The notes beneath the pieces were generated by a model. It was not told the DNA's origin. It did no database searches and saw only the letters and a program-made list of their open reading frames with translations. A DNA stretch of 64,000 nt from Brachypterus glaber (Eukaryota; Arthropoda; Insecta; Coleoptera; Kateretidae): positions 45,863,365 to 45,927,364 of the forward strand of contig OY294047.1 of assembly GCA_958510825.1 (NCBI GenBank). The letters run 5' to 3'. The translations under genes were made by a program, and so were the position numbers. Every line of letters starts with the position of its first letter. The first letter of the stretch is position 1. Shown here one piece after another: positions 40,617 through 53,798 of this stretch.

Positions 40617-43600
40617 ATGAAATCGGTGTTATTAAAATGTTTCTTACTGATTTTCATTATAAAAAATATATCTGGTGATGATGAAGAATGTCCGAGTAAA
40701 TGTGAATGTAAAAGGAATCCCTCAAAGGATGGGGGCAATTATCTTAAAATGAAATGTGGCGGAACTGAAAAAATAAATAATATTGACGAACTTGAACTTC
40801 TGAATATTTCTGGAGAAATAGTCCAACTGTAAGTTAATATTTTGTCGAGCTTACCCTATGTGGTAAGCTTCATCATAATTAAATAAGAAACTAGATCTTT
40901 AGATTTCAATTAGAGCTCTGATGATAATAAACTATGGTCTGTTTCAACAAGAAAGATAGTAAATTAAAAATCGCACAGTGAATATTTTTAAAAACAGATT
41001 TGAATATTGGATGGGTATTGGATGTACTATTCAAACCTGTTGTAAAAATATTTACTGTGCGATTTTTAATTTACTATCTTGCTTGAAAAAACAGACCATA
41101 CTTATGACAAAGTCTTACCCTAATACTTGTCTTTGTTGACTTGGTTTTGCTAAATAGAAATAATTCTGAAAATTTAGGGTAGTCCTATACCCTATGTCAA
41201 AGAATCTACCTTATATTTTTTTTTTTTTTTTAGGAATTTATCAGAAAATCAGCTAAAAACATTTAAGCCAAAAGTTCAACTGATTGTTCTGCAGAAACTG
41301 TAAGTTTAAATTTTTAATAATTATGATGGAAATCTTTTATTTATTATTTTATATTCAAGCTGGTGACCATTTTTATTTCACTATTTTCTCCTAGCTGTAT
41401 TTTATATAATAATTTGAATATACTTTAAAACATATCAATACCCCCAAGCAACAAAGCCGTAACTCATATATTGTCATTTTTCACAACAGCTAAATTTCTA
41501 AAATATTTTTTTTGTTATTTAAGGGTGGGTAAATGATTGAAGTGGAAAAGGAAGCCATGCGATACGTCATTTGAAAGCTTATAAAATTCTCTATTTAACT
41601 GTATAAGTATTTATTGTTTATTTATTGTTTGTTTCTGATAATATTCAAGTTTAAAATTTTTTACTTTAGTGTTTCTTGGTAAAATTTTGGTTAAAATGGC
41701 CTGTGGAGAAATCTGAGTAGTACCACCATGTGTGTCTTTTTTTAAGGCATTTACCTATGAGTATAACTTAAAATGGGTCTAACTTGAGTTACGTCCTTGT
41801 TGCTTGGGAGTGTCGATAATATTATGTTTTAAAGTACATTCAAATTAAGCTATTTGTCAATTGCCAGGTCCTATATCGGGTTCCTTTGGGTGCTAGAAGC
41901 TCCAAAGAGTTGGTGAAATGGGGTATGCAAAATAGTTATTTATATACCAAGGGACTAAACTGGCTGTTTTGGTCCTGGTGCATTTGTGTTTCCTGAGCCA
42001 GCGTAGCGAGCGAGGGAAACAGAAATGCAAGGGACTAAAACAGCCAAGTTTAGTCCTGAGGTGTATACACTATTTTTTGCAGGACCAAACTTAATTTGGG
42101 TAGGTAGATAAAATTAAAATTAAAAACCATGCGTCTAAAATCGGTTGTTTTAATTTCGTATTTTAATCAAGATGCCTGTAAATTGCGAAAAGTCAGTTTC
42201 ATGGGTATCGCGATTTCAATTTTTTTTTAATATGGTTGACACAAACGTCAAAAAAATGGACGAAGATGATAAATTTTAAGTTATGTATAAATTGTTATAA
42301 CAATGTTATTTTTAAAGGTTTTCTTTGTTAAAATCAAATAAATTGGTTTGAATCGCTAATTTATTACAAAACACCACCAAACTTAATTTTTGAACCAGCA
42401 AAGCACATAGTAAGTATAATATTTTAATATTATCAAAGTTGCCGAGATTTTTATTCCCTAGAAAGAAAAACGGCAAGTTTAGTCCCGAAATTGAAAGCGT
42501 AAAATTAGGTTTTAGTCTTGGTCGTGCAAAAAATATATTTTTAACTTACCGAGTCAAGTACATTACATTTATTACATTTAGATTAGTCTATTTCACAGTT
42601 GTACATAATTATTCAGCAGGCCAAGGGGGTAAAAACATACTTTAAAAGGTTCATTTGACATATGTCAATACTATAAAGTTGAAAGAATTTTCATTTAATC
42701 AAAATGTCATTTTATAAATTCTCATTTCTCGTAATTTCTTTAAAAAATGGGTATCACATATGTCAAAGGCACTTTTTAAAGACTGTTCTTATCCCTTGGC
42801 CCCAAAATTATTGTGTATAACTATTAAAAGCTTAATCTAAATGTAATAAATGTAATGTATTATATTATCATATACAGTATATGACTAGGCAATTTAAAAA
42901 TAGATTTATTGGTAGCTCATTGCCACAGCTTTTGGAGCTTCTAGCATCCAAAGAAACCGGATCCGGAGCCTAGCAATAGCTTGATTTAAATGTACTTTAA
43001 GACATATATTTTATATATTATATAAAATATAGCCTGGAGATAATGCAAAAAAAATGGTCAACAGCTCTCCAACTATGGGGCTGTTGGGAAAAACCCATCT
43101 TGTAATATAGAAAAACCCATTTATCAGTTTAAACATAAATAAAAAAATTCTGTTAAAAGTAAGCTTAAAACTAAATAAAAAAATGAAGAAGCCCCGTATA
43201 AAAAATATTTTGAATTAAAAAAATTTGAATTTTTCTTTTTTAGGGATCTGAGCAAAAATCAGTTAACAGATTTAACAAGCAATCAATTCTCAGAAGTGCC
43301 AAATTTAAGAAGATTGGATATATCTGGAAATGCCATAAAATACATTGATCTCTTGGCATTTGATGGACTGGAGCACTTGGAAAGATTAAAGTTATCACAG
43401 AATCAAATCAGTACAATAACAATAGGGACATTTGACACACTGCCTTATTTAAAGCAACTGTAAGTTGAAATAAATACACTGCCCCATTTCTCACCTCCGC
43501 GCGTGAAATGTTTTTTTTTATTATCAGATTTACTTTCAGCAACCTTAAAAACTGCAATATATCAGTTTTCAAGGAAACTACCCCCCGCTCTCAGGGGGTG

Positions 43601-46600
43601 GAGTTGGAAAATTTTAATTTTAAGATTCAGTTTTAGCGACCTCAAAAACCCCAATATACGAGCCAATATATAAATTTTCAAGAAAACTACCCCCGCCCCT
43701 CAGGGCGTGGAGTTACAATTATGTATTATCAGATTCACTTTCAGCAACCTTGAAAACCCCAATATACAAATTTTTTGTTATCAGATTCACTTTCAGCAAC
43801 CTTAAAAACCTCAATATACCAATTTTCACGAAAACTACCCCCCGCCCCTCAGGGGGCGGGGCGGTTCTAACAATTATTTATTATCAGATTCACTTTCAGC
43901 AACCTTGAAAACCCCAATAATTTTCACGAAAACTACGAAAAATTGAAAATTTTTTATAAAAAAGTTTTCGTGTTTTAAAAAAAGATTTAAAAAATGCAAT
44001 TTTTTTTTAATTATTTTTTTAAGTATTTGGGAAAATGCGATATACCATTTACTGTAAATAATGGAATGCGTAGCATTACATATCTTTACGGCTTGTTAAT
44101 TATTATTTTCTTGTTGTGTAATCTTGACAATTCCAATATCTTTTTTATTTACAGTGACATATCACACAACCCCCTTATTTGTGACTGCGGTCTTTTATGG
44201 ATGTTGGACTGGACTCTAAAAACTTCAGTTAAATTAATCTCAAACCCAAAATGCAACTCACCCCCTACATTTAAAGACTTACCCTTAAGAAAACTAAAAG
44301 TCGGTGTCGACATTCATTGCAAATCACCAGCCGGCATTAGCGGAATCCCTAATATAGAGCTAAAACCAAGCGAAAATCAAGTAGTCTTTGAGGGCGATAC
44401 CTTGAGTTTGCAATGTAGAGCTCCTACTATATCGGACAATATAGATTCACCTACGAGTTCTAGAATCGAGTGGACATGGTTGGATTCTGACCCAAAGCAA
44501 TATTTTAGTGATTTAGCTATTGATAGTCAGTTTTTACCAAGCACTGGGTTAATTGGAAGTACCTTAATAATTCCAAGGTTAAAAAGGAATCATACTGGTA
44601 TCTGGAATTGTTCATTTTATTCCTTAACTGGAAATCATTCAAAAGGAATAACTATCGTTGTAATATCAGATGATACTAGATACTGTCCTTTAACTGTATC
44701 CTCAAATAATAAAGGGAACTATAACTGGCCAAGAACTGTGGTGAACTACACAGTTTCCGTGCCATGTGAATCTCTAAACTTGAACTACGACGTTAGTCAA
44801 CAAAAAGCAACTTACCACTGCAATAACGACGGCGAATGGGAAAATTTAAACACTTCAATGTGCAGTTATATGTCCGACACTACTAAAATATTAGAACAGT
44901 TTTCAAAAGTTAATTCTAGTATTTTGGATAGTGCGAAACACTTTCGAAATTATACGTCGAATCTCAAAATTTTTAAAGATGTGATGGATCTAGTTTACGC
45001 TGTATCAACAATAGAGAACTATTTAAATATTTATTCCTCGGAACTGTTCGGAAGTATTTTAATGGATGTTACTAATAATCTGATGGATTTACCAAAAAAC
45101 TACTTGATACAAGCTGACACAGAATACAATGTATGCCAAAAACTATTAAACGCCACTGAAACTTTAACTACATTAGTCAGAAATTCAATGTTGCATAAAA
45201 ACAATCTTGCTCTTGATGTTTTTCTGATAAAAGAAGAAGATTTTAGAGGGCTTAAATGTACTTGGTACGTAAACCCAGACAACAATATCGATAAAATATT
45301 ATCCTGTGTTACTTTCAATCATACTGATGCATTAGCGGATGTAGTTGGACTGCGAGGTAAAGTAACCGAAGCTTCGATAACTATTCCTGATACGTTGTTT
45401 GCACAACTGGATTTGGGATATGATGTCGTTAATAATCCTAAAAGTTTATTGATAGCGATGCATGCTAGTAATAAGTTGTTTCCGATTAATAAAGAAAGGA
45501 GGGAGAAAGACGATGTAACTTCGGCGGTTGTTGGAGCTAAATTGGGTAAGTAAAATTAGCAATATATTTGTCCTTTTCTAACGGATTGTTGCTTTTTAAC
45601 TCGCACACAATCAAATGCACTTGTTTTAAGGTTGTTTTCTCCTATTTATATCCTTTGTTTTCACCTATTTATATCATTTATTTATTTTTTAACCCGTACA
45701 CAATCAAATGCTTTTGATAAGTCTATTATTTTATCTTCCAAGGCTTTATAAAGTATGCTCTCACAAGTTCATAGAATTTATAACGCATTTTTTCAGATAA
45801 AACCTATGTTTTATACTTGCTTTAAAGCTACGTACTTTTTAACCTGCTTCGCACATATTCAAATGCTTTTATAATGGTTAAACATTGTTTTTCTTTTCTT
45901 AAAGCTTTAACCCACTCATAGTTATAATTTGGAAGCACGCCTTTAAATGTTAAGGAAGTAAACAATTATATGCAGTCGATTCTCCCATTATTTGAAACAA
46001 GTTTTAAAGTTAAAAGTGTTCAATTACTTATAACTATCAGTTATTTTTTTACGTATTTGTCCCATAAAAATATTGCATTTTATGCATGTTACACAAGAAT
46101 AACTTCGTTATGTTAAGAAAGTTCAAACATTTTATTATAAGCTTGCTTTTATATGGCCTGATAATAGAGAGAGAAATATATCAGAAACAAACTTCGACAT
46201 ATTTAGAAACCCGCTACCATGTATTTTTAAAGCATGGTATATATTTAAACATTTTTTATTTTACTATCAAAGAGCGGCAGGATCAAAGGCCTTGGTAAAG
46301 TGCGAAAAAGTAGATGATTTATTGAAGATGTTCTTGCTTGTGATTGTTTTCTGTTGGTACTTATGTTTATGTAGTTTTAGTAATTAATTTATGTATAAAA
46401 CAGTTTATGTAAGTAACTAATTATTTTTTGACTAACAATCAATTTTTATGTATTAACTTCTATTAAATATTTTATGTATTTTTCAGTGGATGTTGAAGTA
46501 AAAAATCTCACAGATCCGATATTCATAATGCTAAGGACGCCGGTTTCAATGTCCTACGAGCTAACTCCATTCATCCCAGTTTGGTGGGACCCAGAACTGA

Positions 46601-49119
46601 ATAATAACACTGGAGGATGGTCCAGAAATGGTTGCGAATTCAGTCACGAACTACAGGACCACTTGGTATTTTCGTGTAACCAATTTGGTTATTTCGGTTT
46701 ATTACAAGACATAACTAACCTGCAATATAGTCAGGCAGCTAAATTTAAACTGAGTCATCCAGCGATATATGTGGGTAGTTTTATACTATTTACGTCACTT
46801 CTGATCGTTATTCTGACATATCTCCTATCCTACCCCTCAATTCAGATGCCGAAAAAAGCAAAACATTCGCTTATTAACACATGGATCTCTATTTCACTGC
46901 TTTGTTTTATGTATGTATTTGGAATCTATCAAACTGAAGATACAAAGATATGTCAAATAGTTGGAATGATTTTACACTACTTTACCTTATGTTCCTTGCT
47001 TTGGATGTGCGTTAGTGTAAACTGCATGTATAAGAGGTTGAGTAAAAACGATATAATAAGTTTGCAAGATGATGACTTGCCTTCGGATCAGCCTATACAG
47101 AAACCTATATTAGGTTTATACCTTGTAGGTTGGGGTATAGCGCTTATTATATGTGGTTTATCCGCAGCTATTAATATGAAAGAATATTCCTCAAATACGC
47201 ATTGTTTTTTGCGAACTGGTGCAGCTTTGAGCGCTTTGATTATACCCGTTACAATTTTAACTGCGTTTCTTGTAATATTCTTTCTTTTAATACGATGTAC
47301 TATCTATAATATGGACACAAACGGACATTTAAGCGAAGGAACCCAAGCTACGGAACATGTAGACTTGGATCTTTTAGAACCTAATTTTCCTAACATGGAA
47401 ACTAGAAGTATACGAAGTGTTTCAACGAAAACAGCTTCCAGTGAGGTAGAAGATCCTGAACACGCACCTTCTGCGCAGCTTAAAGCTTATATAATCTTCT
47501 TATTTATTTATATAATGACGTGGTTAAGTTGCGCATTTGCAACTGAATCACCCTTTCACTTAGTGGCCTATGAGGAAGACTTTTTTAGCATATCTTTCGC
47601 TATTTTAGCGACAACACTAAGTGCTTTTACGTTATTCTTCTATTGCGTAGCTAGGAATGATGTTAGAACTCAATGGGTGCTGTGCAACAGGTGGTGGAGA
47701 AAAAAACAAGTGTTCAGGACGCGTAATATACGCGACACAAATCTTAACGTTCCACAGATTCAAGTACAACCATTACCTCTTCCTCCAGTTGTAAATTGTG
47801 AAACCAACCAAATGGTTTCTATGGTATCCAGGTCAAGTAGTCGTACCTCCAGCCACACAAAATCCAATTCTCATACAAGCAACATCCTGAAATGTGCTGT
47901 AGATCTGAACGGTAGTTTTAGCGACGGGCCTGGTGCAAAGATAAATAATGTTAACCTGGTTGTGTTACACAGAGCTCAGTACAGAACTAATGTGATCCCT
48001 AATATAATTGAAAATCCTACAAATGCTGCAGAAGTGTTTTATAATCCTCACCAAAGTACGGTGGCTAGAAAATTCTTCAAAAGACAAAAGCGTCATCAAA
48101 TGAAGAAAAATAACTTAACCACCAGACCTAGAGACCTAAATAGTGATTCCGCTTCGATGTTTTCCGAACCTAAAGCGATGCCGAAACAGAAAAATAAAGA
48201 ACAAAGTATGTTTGGCACTAATTCAAAAGTAAATAACACCAATATTCACGTAGAAAAGGTGAGAAATATACAGAAGAAGAATCCTAATATATTTTCCGAT
48301 AGTGCGGAAGAGTTTGAATCTGTTAGTAATGTTCCTGTTGAAAATATAGTTATAAATGCAGAACGGCTGAGGAAACGAGAGTTATCTAGACACAAAATGC
48401 GTAAAAAACAACAAAACAATCCTATAAGTCGGGAAAACAATATGAGAACAGTTTCCCAACAATGCACGTTGGAATATAGCTCGGAGAATATGTCTGATTC
48501 GATTCTGGATAAAGCAAGCCCCGAAAAGAGTCTCTTACCAAACCAGGAAAGCTTTTTAACCGAAACTAGTGAAGCAGTACCTTCAACTAGAAGGGAAAAC
48601 AGCCCCATGGGATCTTTTAGTATGCTAACAGAGGATGATCCGATGAAAATAAACGATTTAAACAGTATACCCAGCGACGGCACTATAAACAACGAGTACT
48701 TCCAAGAAAAGTACGATACCTGTCGGAGAAATAAGAAATCAAATACCACATCGGAAGTTAACTATAACCCTTCAGAAATGAGTTTCAGTGTTATAGATTC
48801 TTCAGTAAGCGGTATAAACGACTCGGTACCGAGAATATACATAAACCCCTCTCACGATTTGCACATACCGAAAGGTGGTACTCAAAGTAGAGCGAGCAGT
48901 GTATCTGTGAGTGATTTGGACGAACTATACCAGCAGATCAGAAGAGGTCCTGAAGGAAAACACCACGTAAGGTCCCATTATGTAAATAATAGTAATTTAG
49001 CACACGCTAGCCCGTGTTTATCGGATTCGGAGGTTCTTTCGTACGTGAGTGATATCAGACCTCCGAGACATCGGGCTGGTAGCGATAATTTGAGTGATAG
49101 TGTAGAAACAACTGTATGA
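40617..49119 (+). CDS. ADGRA3: Adhesion G protein-coupled receptor A (GPR124/125-like), five coding exons
   Basis: Spliced CDS: 40617-40828, 41234-41299, 43244-43459, 44155-45545, 46487-49119; all GT/AG with matching phase (2,2,2,1), 1505 aa. Order: signal peptide (residues 1-20, KCFLLIFIIKNISG), cysteine-rich LRR N cap (CPSKCEC), four leucine-rich repeats (about 70-165), LRR C cap (NPLICDCGLLWMLDW), an Ig-like domain about 228-333 (LSLQC...GIWNC), a hormone-receptor motif about 339-402, a GAIN-like region, a GPS-like GGWSRNGC about 670, seven TM helices about 720-1020, a ~480-residue polar cytoplasmic tail and a terminal ETTV, a class I PDZ ligand. This architecture including the PDZ end is that of ADGRA2/ADGRA3, which act at the cell surface. 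Insects usually have a single ADGRA gene, so the '3' is nominal. The last cysteine of the GPS is followed by NQFGYF rather than HL-S/T, so autoproteolysis looks unlikely. Confidence 0.95.
40933..41100. repeat. Hairpin in ADGRA intron 1
   Basis: TATGGTCTGTTTCAACAAG...AATCGCACAGTG and its inverse CACTGTGCGATT...AAACAGACCATA form ~65-bp arms around a short loop. Confidence 0.7.
41359..43071. repeat. Large inverted repeat filling ADGRA intron 2
   Basis: GCTGGTGACCATTTTTATTTC at 41359 is inverted near 43050 (AAAATGGTCAACAGC), and TAGAAGCTCCAAAG at 41898 is inverted as TTTGGAGCTTCTAGC at 42933. Another hairpin (41930-42077, GGGACTAAACTGGCTGTTTTG / AAAACAGCCAAGTTTAGTCC) is nested inside. Confidence 0.55.
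43490..44110. repeat. Degenerate repeats in ADGRA intron 3
   Basis: Units of TATTATCAGATTCACTTTCAGC followed by AACCTTAAAAACC..CAATATA recur at about 43528, 43722, 43785 and 43880; they match the interior of the MITE at 54609-55561. The end (43985-44110) is a fragment of repeat family A, whose open frame runs artificially into exon 4. Confidence 0.6.
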
Positions 49120-49989
49120 TTTTAAGGTTTTAATTTTAAGTTGTAGACGAGATTATTTATTTGATTTTATTTTTATATTATTTTTAGTAATTAATTTAAA
49201 GAGATTTATATTTATTTTTGAATGGTAATACTTAATAATATTATAAAGTTAAAAAATGTAATATGAAAAATGAAAAAATTTAAACCCCACGTTGGGCGCC
49301 AATTAATTGCAACCATGTAAAAAAAATTGACCATAATAAACAATCTTACTACTACCAAACAAAAAAAATTGAAATGAGTAATAGTAAATCATCTTACGCA
49401 AGGTCAAAAAATAAACTTAAAAATTTGTATTTAGCGGTAATACTGTCTCAGTAGTTTGCCAAATTAGTAAGCGTTATCATTCATCATTAAAACTCACTAT
49501 AAATGTTTACATATATTGATTTTTATTTAGGTAAAAATGCGCCATATAATGAATAATTTTATTACAAAATTATATTAAAATTAATTTACTTTATGTATTT
49601 GAGATTTTTGTGTGATCTTTTTTAAATAATTTTATTTACAAGGTCAATAAATATGCTTTAATTACAAAAAATGTATGCGGCTGTCTAAGTGACACCTATG
49701 GGCGTTACCTAGAACTAAAATTTAAATTAAGTAAAAGTTCTTTATTGGGCTTGCTAAAAACCTGGTAAAAAGACATTTGAACACAATTTTATGTGGATCT
49801 GCGCGACTTTTATTCGTTGTATGCTAAAGTAAATTGTTGTGTGCGCATCTAGCTAAAAAGCTATGCACTAATTTTGGGCTAACCACAGATTAACAGATAA
49901 TACACACAGAAGTATTCATAATACCTACTATTTATATTATGGTTAAGTTTACCCAGATTTCAAGACTTAAGACTCAAATAATTGCGATA
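49120..49989. other. ADGRA 3' region with LTR-retrotransposon relic
   Basis: AATAAA at 49646-49651 is a possible poly(A) signal. At 49283-49301 the minus strand carries a retroviral-type primer binding site (separate entry). Nothing else recognised. Confidence 0.45.
49283..49301 (-). other. Primer-binding-site relic of an LTR retrotransposon
   Basis: On the minus strand the sequence reads TGGCGCCCAACGTGGGGTT, the classical form of a tRNA-Lys primer binding site. The preceding minus-strand bases (GCAATTAAT) would be the LTR end. No pol sequence is nearby. Confidence 0.55.
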
Positions 49990-50445
49990 TCTTTACTATT
50001 AAATACTGCTGCCAACAAAATAATACTTTCCCCTGTATGTCTAGGTTCATTAAAACAATAACAAAATTATGGAAAACGAAAAAATTTCAATTTTGTTTTT
50101 TTTTAAGTTTCTTATTTTGAAAAACGAAAAAAATTTTTTTTGAAAAAATATTGTTTTTACTCTATTTTACCCCCTTGCCCTTAGCCCGATTTTTACCAAA
50201 AACAATCCCAGCCTAGAACTTTAGATAATCAACAAATGGACCAAATTTGACGTCTTTAGCTCAAAGCGTTCTCGAGTTATCGTGGTCTAAAATTTTTCCG
50301 GACAGACAGAAAGACCGACAGACATAATTTTTTGCCGTAAATCATCTCTTTTGGATATAAAACGCTGAGAAACGTAAAAAAAAGCAATAAAAAATTTCAA
50401 TTTTTTTTTTACTAACTCAGGACTTTTTCTTGGGGGAAAAAAAGT
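49990..50445 (+). repeat. Repeat family B, copy 3
   Basis: Same phrases as 33733-34180 (TACTGCTGCCAACAAAATAA, AACAATCCCAGCCTAG, CTCGAGTTATCGTGG, GGATATAAAACG). Confidence 0.6.
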
Positions 50446-50936
50446 GATGTTGGCCTAAGATTGCGATTATTTCTATGAGGTTAATTCCCATTTGTAGTAG
50501 ATTTTGCTAGTGTACATTCTGTGGAATAGCTTACAAGCTATAGCTACTTAGCTTAAGCTAATTTTACGCTAATAAAAAACGATTAAAAAAGTCTTTTGAT
50601 TAAACCGTATTACCAGTTTAAACTAAACTTTATACTAAAATATGTTGTGATCGTAATATGCCAGCCTAAAAAGCTTGACTGATTTTTTTTAAATCAATGA
50701 TCAATTGAAAAACCGAGGAAAAATTCGTTAGCCAAATTTTTTACTGTAGCTGTAGCTGCCGCTATTTTTTTTTTTAAGGCGGTAAAATTTTAAGATGATT
50801 ATTGTAAATGCTATATTTTTTGTAAATTATACATCGATCGTGCATTATTAGATAGATAAATTATTTATACCTGTAGGTATACAACCGTAGTGAATGGTTT
50901 GGAATGATTATTTAGGGATATTAAATTGAGCATTAA

Positions 50937-51717
50937 GGGGTTATATACCTACCGGCTCCGGAAAATTAAGGGCTTTTATTGATTTTTTTCAGGTATGTAA
51001 TCACAGCTTTATTCGAACGAACTACAAAGTATCAAATAGTATATGTCTTATTGTGTTTGTGAAAAAAATTGTATTGCAAAATTCGGAAAATTGTGTTTTG
51101 TGTAATAAAATACGTCTTATTTTTAAAAATTTATTTTTATTTCGCATAATTAATGTAAATTTACGCATTTTATTCAAAATTCTAATTTAAAAACAAAATT
51201 TTAATTTTGCGCACACTTGGGGATTTTTACATCAAATAATTCTGCCCTTGAAAGAGTAAACGAAAATTTGTACTTTTTTCTGCCGGAAAACTCAATTTTC
51301 GGAACATCGAAAATCCAAACCCTACGTTCAGAACTAGCTATTCCCTGCTGAAAATGACGGGTCGGGGCGGGTATAAATGGTGCATAAACCGGACTTGAGC
51401 GGATGATATTCACCCGCTCAAGTCCGGTCTATGCAACATTTATACCCGCGCAGACCCGTCATTTTCAATAGGGTTGTAATTAGGAACAACACCCAAAAAG
51501 TTGGTTTTCGAGTAATCGTGGCCACCGAAAAAAAAGGCGTTTTGGGGCAAGGGCCATGGTTTCCACAATTTTTCAATAAAAAACTTTTTACCAACACATC
51601 AAAACATACTAATACTATTTGATATTTTGTAGGTGGTTCGAATAAAGTTGTGATTACATACCTGAAAAAAACAAACAAAAACCCTTAATTTTCCTGAGCC
51701 ACAAGATATATAACCCC
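50937..51717. mobile_element. TTAA-flanked foldback MITE, 781 bp
   Basis: TTAA at 50933-50936 and 51718-51721 flank termini GGGGTTATATACC... and ...ATATATAACCCC. Inner arms also pair (AGGTATGTAATCACAGCTTT / AAAGTTGTGATTACATACCT). The centre is a tight hairpin at about 51355-51465. Different sequence family from 5823-6360 but the same TTAA behaviour. Confidence 0.8.
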
Positions 51718-51784
51718 TTAACGAGAATATAATCGGAATGATTCTGTAACTGACAAAACCGAATTCAGTTTAATTAACTGAGTT

Positions 51785-51901
51785 AATAATAGTTTTGTTT
51801 TGTTTCTATAAAATCGCTAAGCTGGTTCGGAACGTACAAAGTTGCAATTGCAACAATTCCGAACCAGTTCAGAACTACGATTTTCGTGAAACAAAACAAA
51901 C
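51785..51901. repeat. Short palindromic repeat
   Basis: GTTTTGTTTCTATAAAATCG...GGTTCGGAA and TTCCGAACC...CGATTTTCGTGAAACAAAAC form opposed arms. Confidence 0.55.
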
Positions 51902-51934
51902 TTAATACTATTTTGAAACTTGATTCAAATATTG

Positions 51935-51953
51935 ACCACCACGTTGGGCGCCA
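51935..51953 (-). other. Second primer-binding-site relic
   Basis: The minus strand reads TGGCGCCCAACGTGGTGGT, the same primer-binding-site type as 49283-49301 but preceded by different bases (GGTTGTTATGGT), so it derives from another LTR family or copy. Confidence 0.5.
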
Positions 51954-53072
51954 ACCATAACAACCAGAAAAACTCTCTTTTGAGGCACATCCTAACGTCC
52001 AGCGCGCAACGGGCAGTTCGAGAGTCTTTGATGTATACGATCAAATTATACGATCGCATAAGAAGGTATTTCTATAATATATTATATGATATTTTTTTGT
52101 ATTTATATTATTTTAAATTCTTTTTTTCAAACTTTTTACTACTGTTCATGTAAATTTTTTGCACATGCTATCTTTTTATGCTTTTACCCACCTATAGCTT
52201 GAGAACTTTAACTGCTTTGCTAGAGTATTTGACGGATAAAAAGAATATTCCAAAAAACCGGCAGAAATTACGCGCACTTTGTTAAAAAATCACCAGAAGA
52301 AGGATTTACAGTAATTCTTATACGAATTTAGTTCATAGGAACTACCAGAAATATAAAAAATTAAGATTTTACATGTTTACCAAAAATCATAAAGGAATTA
52401 GTTAATATATTAAATCTGTTTTATTGATATTGCTAAAAAAGTAGTTTGTACGTCCTTCATGTTTAATAGATTTAACATTCTTGTCAATGTTAAAGTTTAA
52501 GGATCCAGCCTAATTTAAATAATAAAAAATATATTTCGGATTCCTAAACATGATATATGTTTTCTTTACAAAAACTGTACCTACTAAAATTCTCTTTAGA
52601 ACATTGCCATCGATAATATTTATCTAAGCATCACAGTATAAAGTTCGCTTGCATTGTAAAAATATGTACAATATCTTAAAGACTGTTAAATGGTATTATA
52701 TATTGAAAAATATCGCTATAATTGTTAATTTATAAATAAATGTGAAATAATATTGATATAAATAAATATATACTAAATGTAAACCATCAAGTTTTGCTTT
52801 TTTTTTGTTATATAATCTGTTTGTTTATAATTTAAATAAATAAATGTGCTTAAAATATTAAAACTAACGTATACACGCAGATAACAAATATGCTTAATTA
52901 AGTAAATATTATTTAGGTCATGCGCATTTATTAAATAAAATTGGTTAAAATACATAAAAATAATTATTATTAAAAAATAACAAAATAATAATTATCATAA
53001 AATGGCCATATGGGTATATATAAAAACAAATTCTGTTTAAGATTTAAAATTACTAACGTCCATATCAAACTT
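51954..53072. other. Gene-free stretch
   Basis: Very AT-rich, no exon supported. The first ~120 bp (to about 52070, ACTCTCTTTTGAGGC...) may be remnant LTR in minus orientation given the adjacent primer-binding site. Confidence 0.35.
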
Positions 53073-53400
53073 AAAAATGGCATTTACCCACGTTTCGAAA
53101 TTTTTATGTAAAATTCCCGGTTTCGACAATATTGATGGTTATCATCAGAAAAACCTCAAATCATAGAAATCTATAGAATTTTATTATGAAATTGTATCTC
53201 ACGGTGGATATTAAATTTAAAAATGGCATTTGCCCACGTTTCGGGATTTTTATGTAAAATTCCAAGTTTCGAAGATATTGATGGTTATAATCAGAAATTT
53301 AACGGAAAATCAGATAAATCTACAGATTTTTATTATGAATTCTCTATCATACGGTCCGTATTAAATTTAAAAATAGCTTTTGATCGCCAACGTTTCGTTT
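53073..53400. repeat. Two-and-a-bit tandem copies of a ~148-bp unit
   Basis: TTAAAAATGGCATTT...CCCACGTTTCG starts at 53071 and 53217, with a diverged third start at 53367. Units share TTTTTATGTAAAATTCC and ATATTGATGGTTAT. Confidence 0.65.
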
Positions 53401-53798
53401 TTTTTTTTTATTTTCGGTTTGTTATTATTTTTTAACAAAACAGATTAAATATTTCTAAATATGTATATATTTTTTGCTGTGTGTACCACTATAAACAAAT
53501 TTACATAATAGGTATTGCCCACACTTACAATTTTGTGTAGTAGTCGGATCCAAGGCAAAAGTTGCGCGCATAGTTAGATCGATTTTTGCCGTATAAGAAG
53601 TTTGTTTTTATTTTTGAATCGATATTTTTGCGATTAATGCAATACCGATATTTTAAAGTAGATCATAAATGTAGCCTGTACGATATTCACGTAAATACGT
53701 TACGTTATCTATTGACATATTTGTATATTTACATTAGTTATCAATGAGTTTTTTCGTGATTGGTGTATCCGTTGTAAGGTGACTGGAAAAACGTAAAT

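Noticed and set aside
43994..44154. Upstream extension of ADGRA exon 4 with an apparent start MQFFFNYF
   Set aside because: The extension lies in a family A repeat within the intron; the acceptor at 44154 keeps phase with exon 3.
48246..48749. 167-codon minus-strand frame
   Set aside because: Antisense shadow of the ADGRA cytoplasmic tail.
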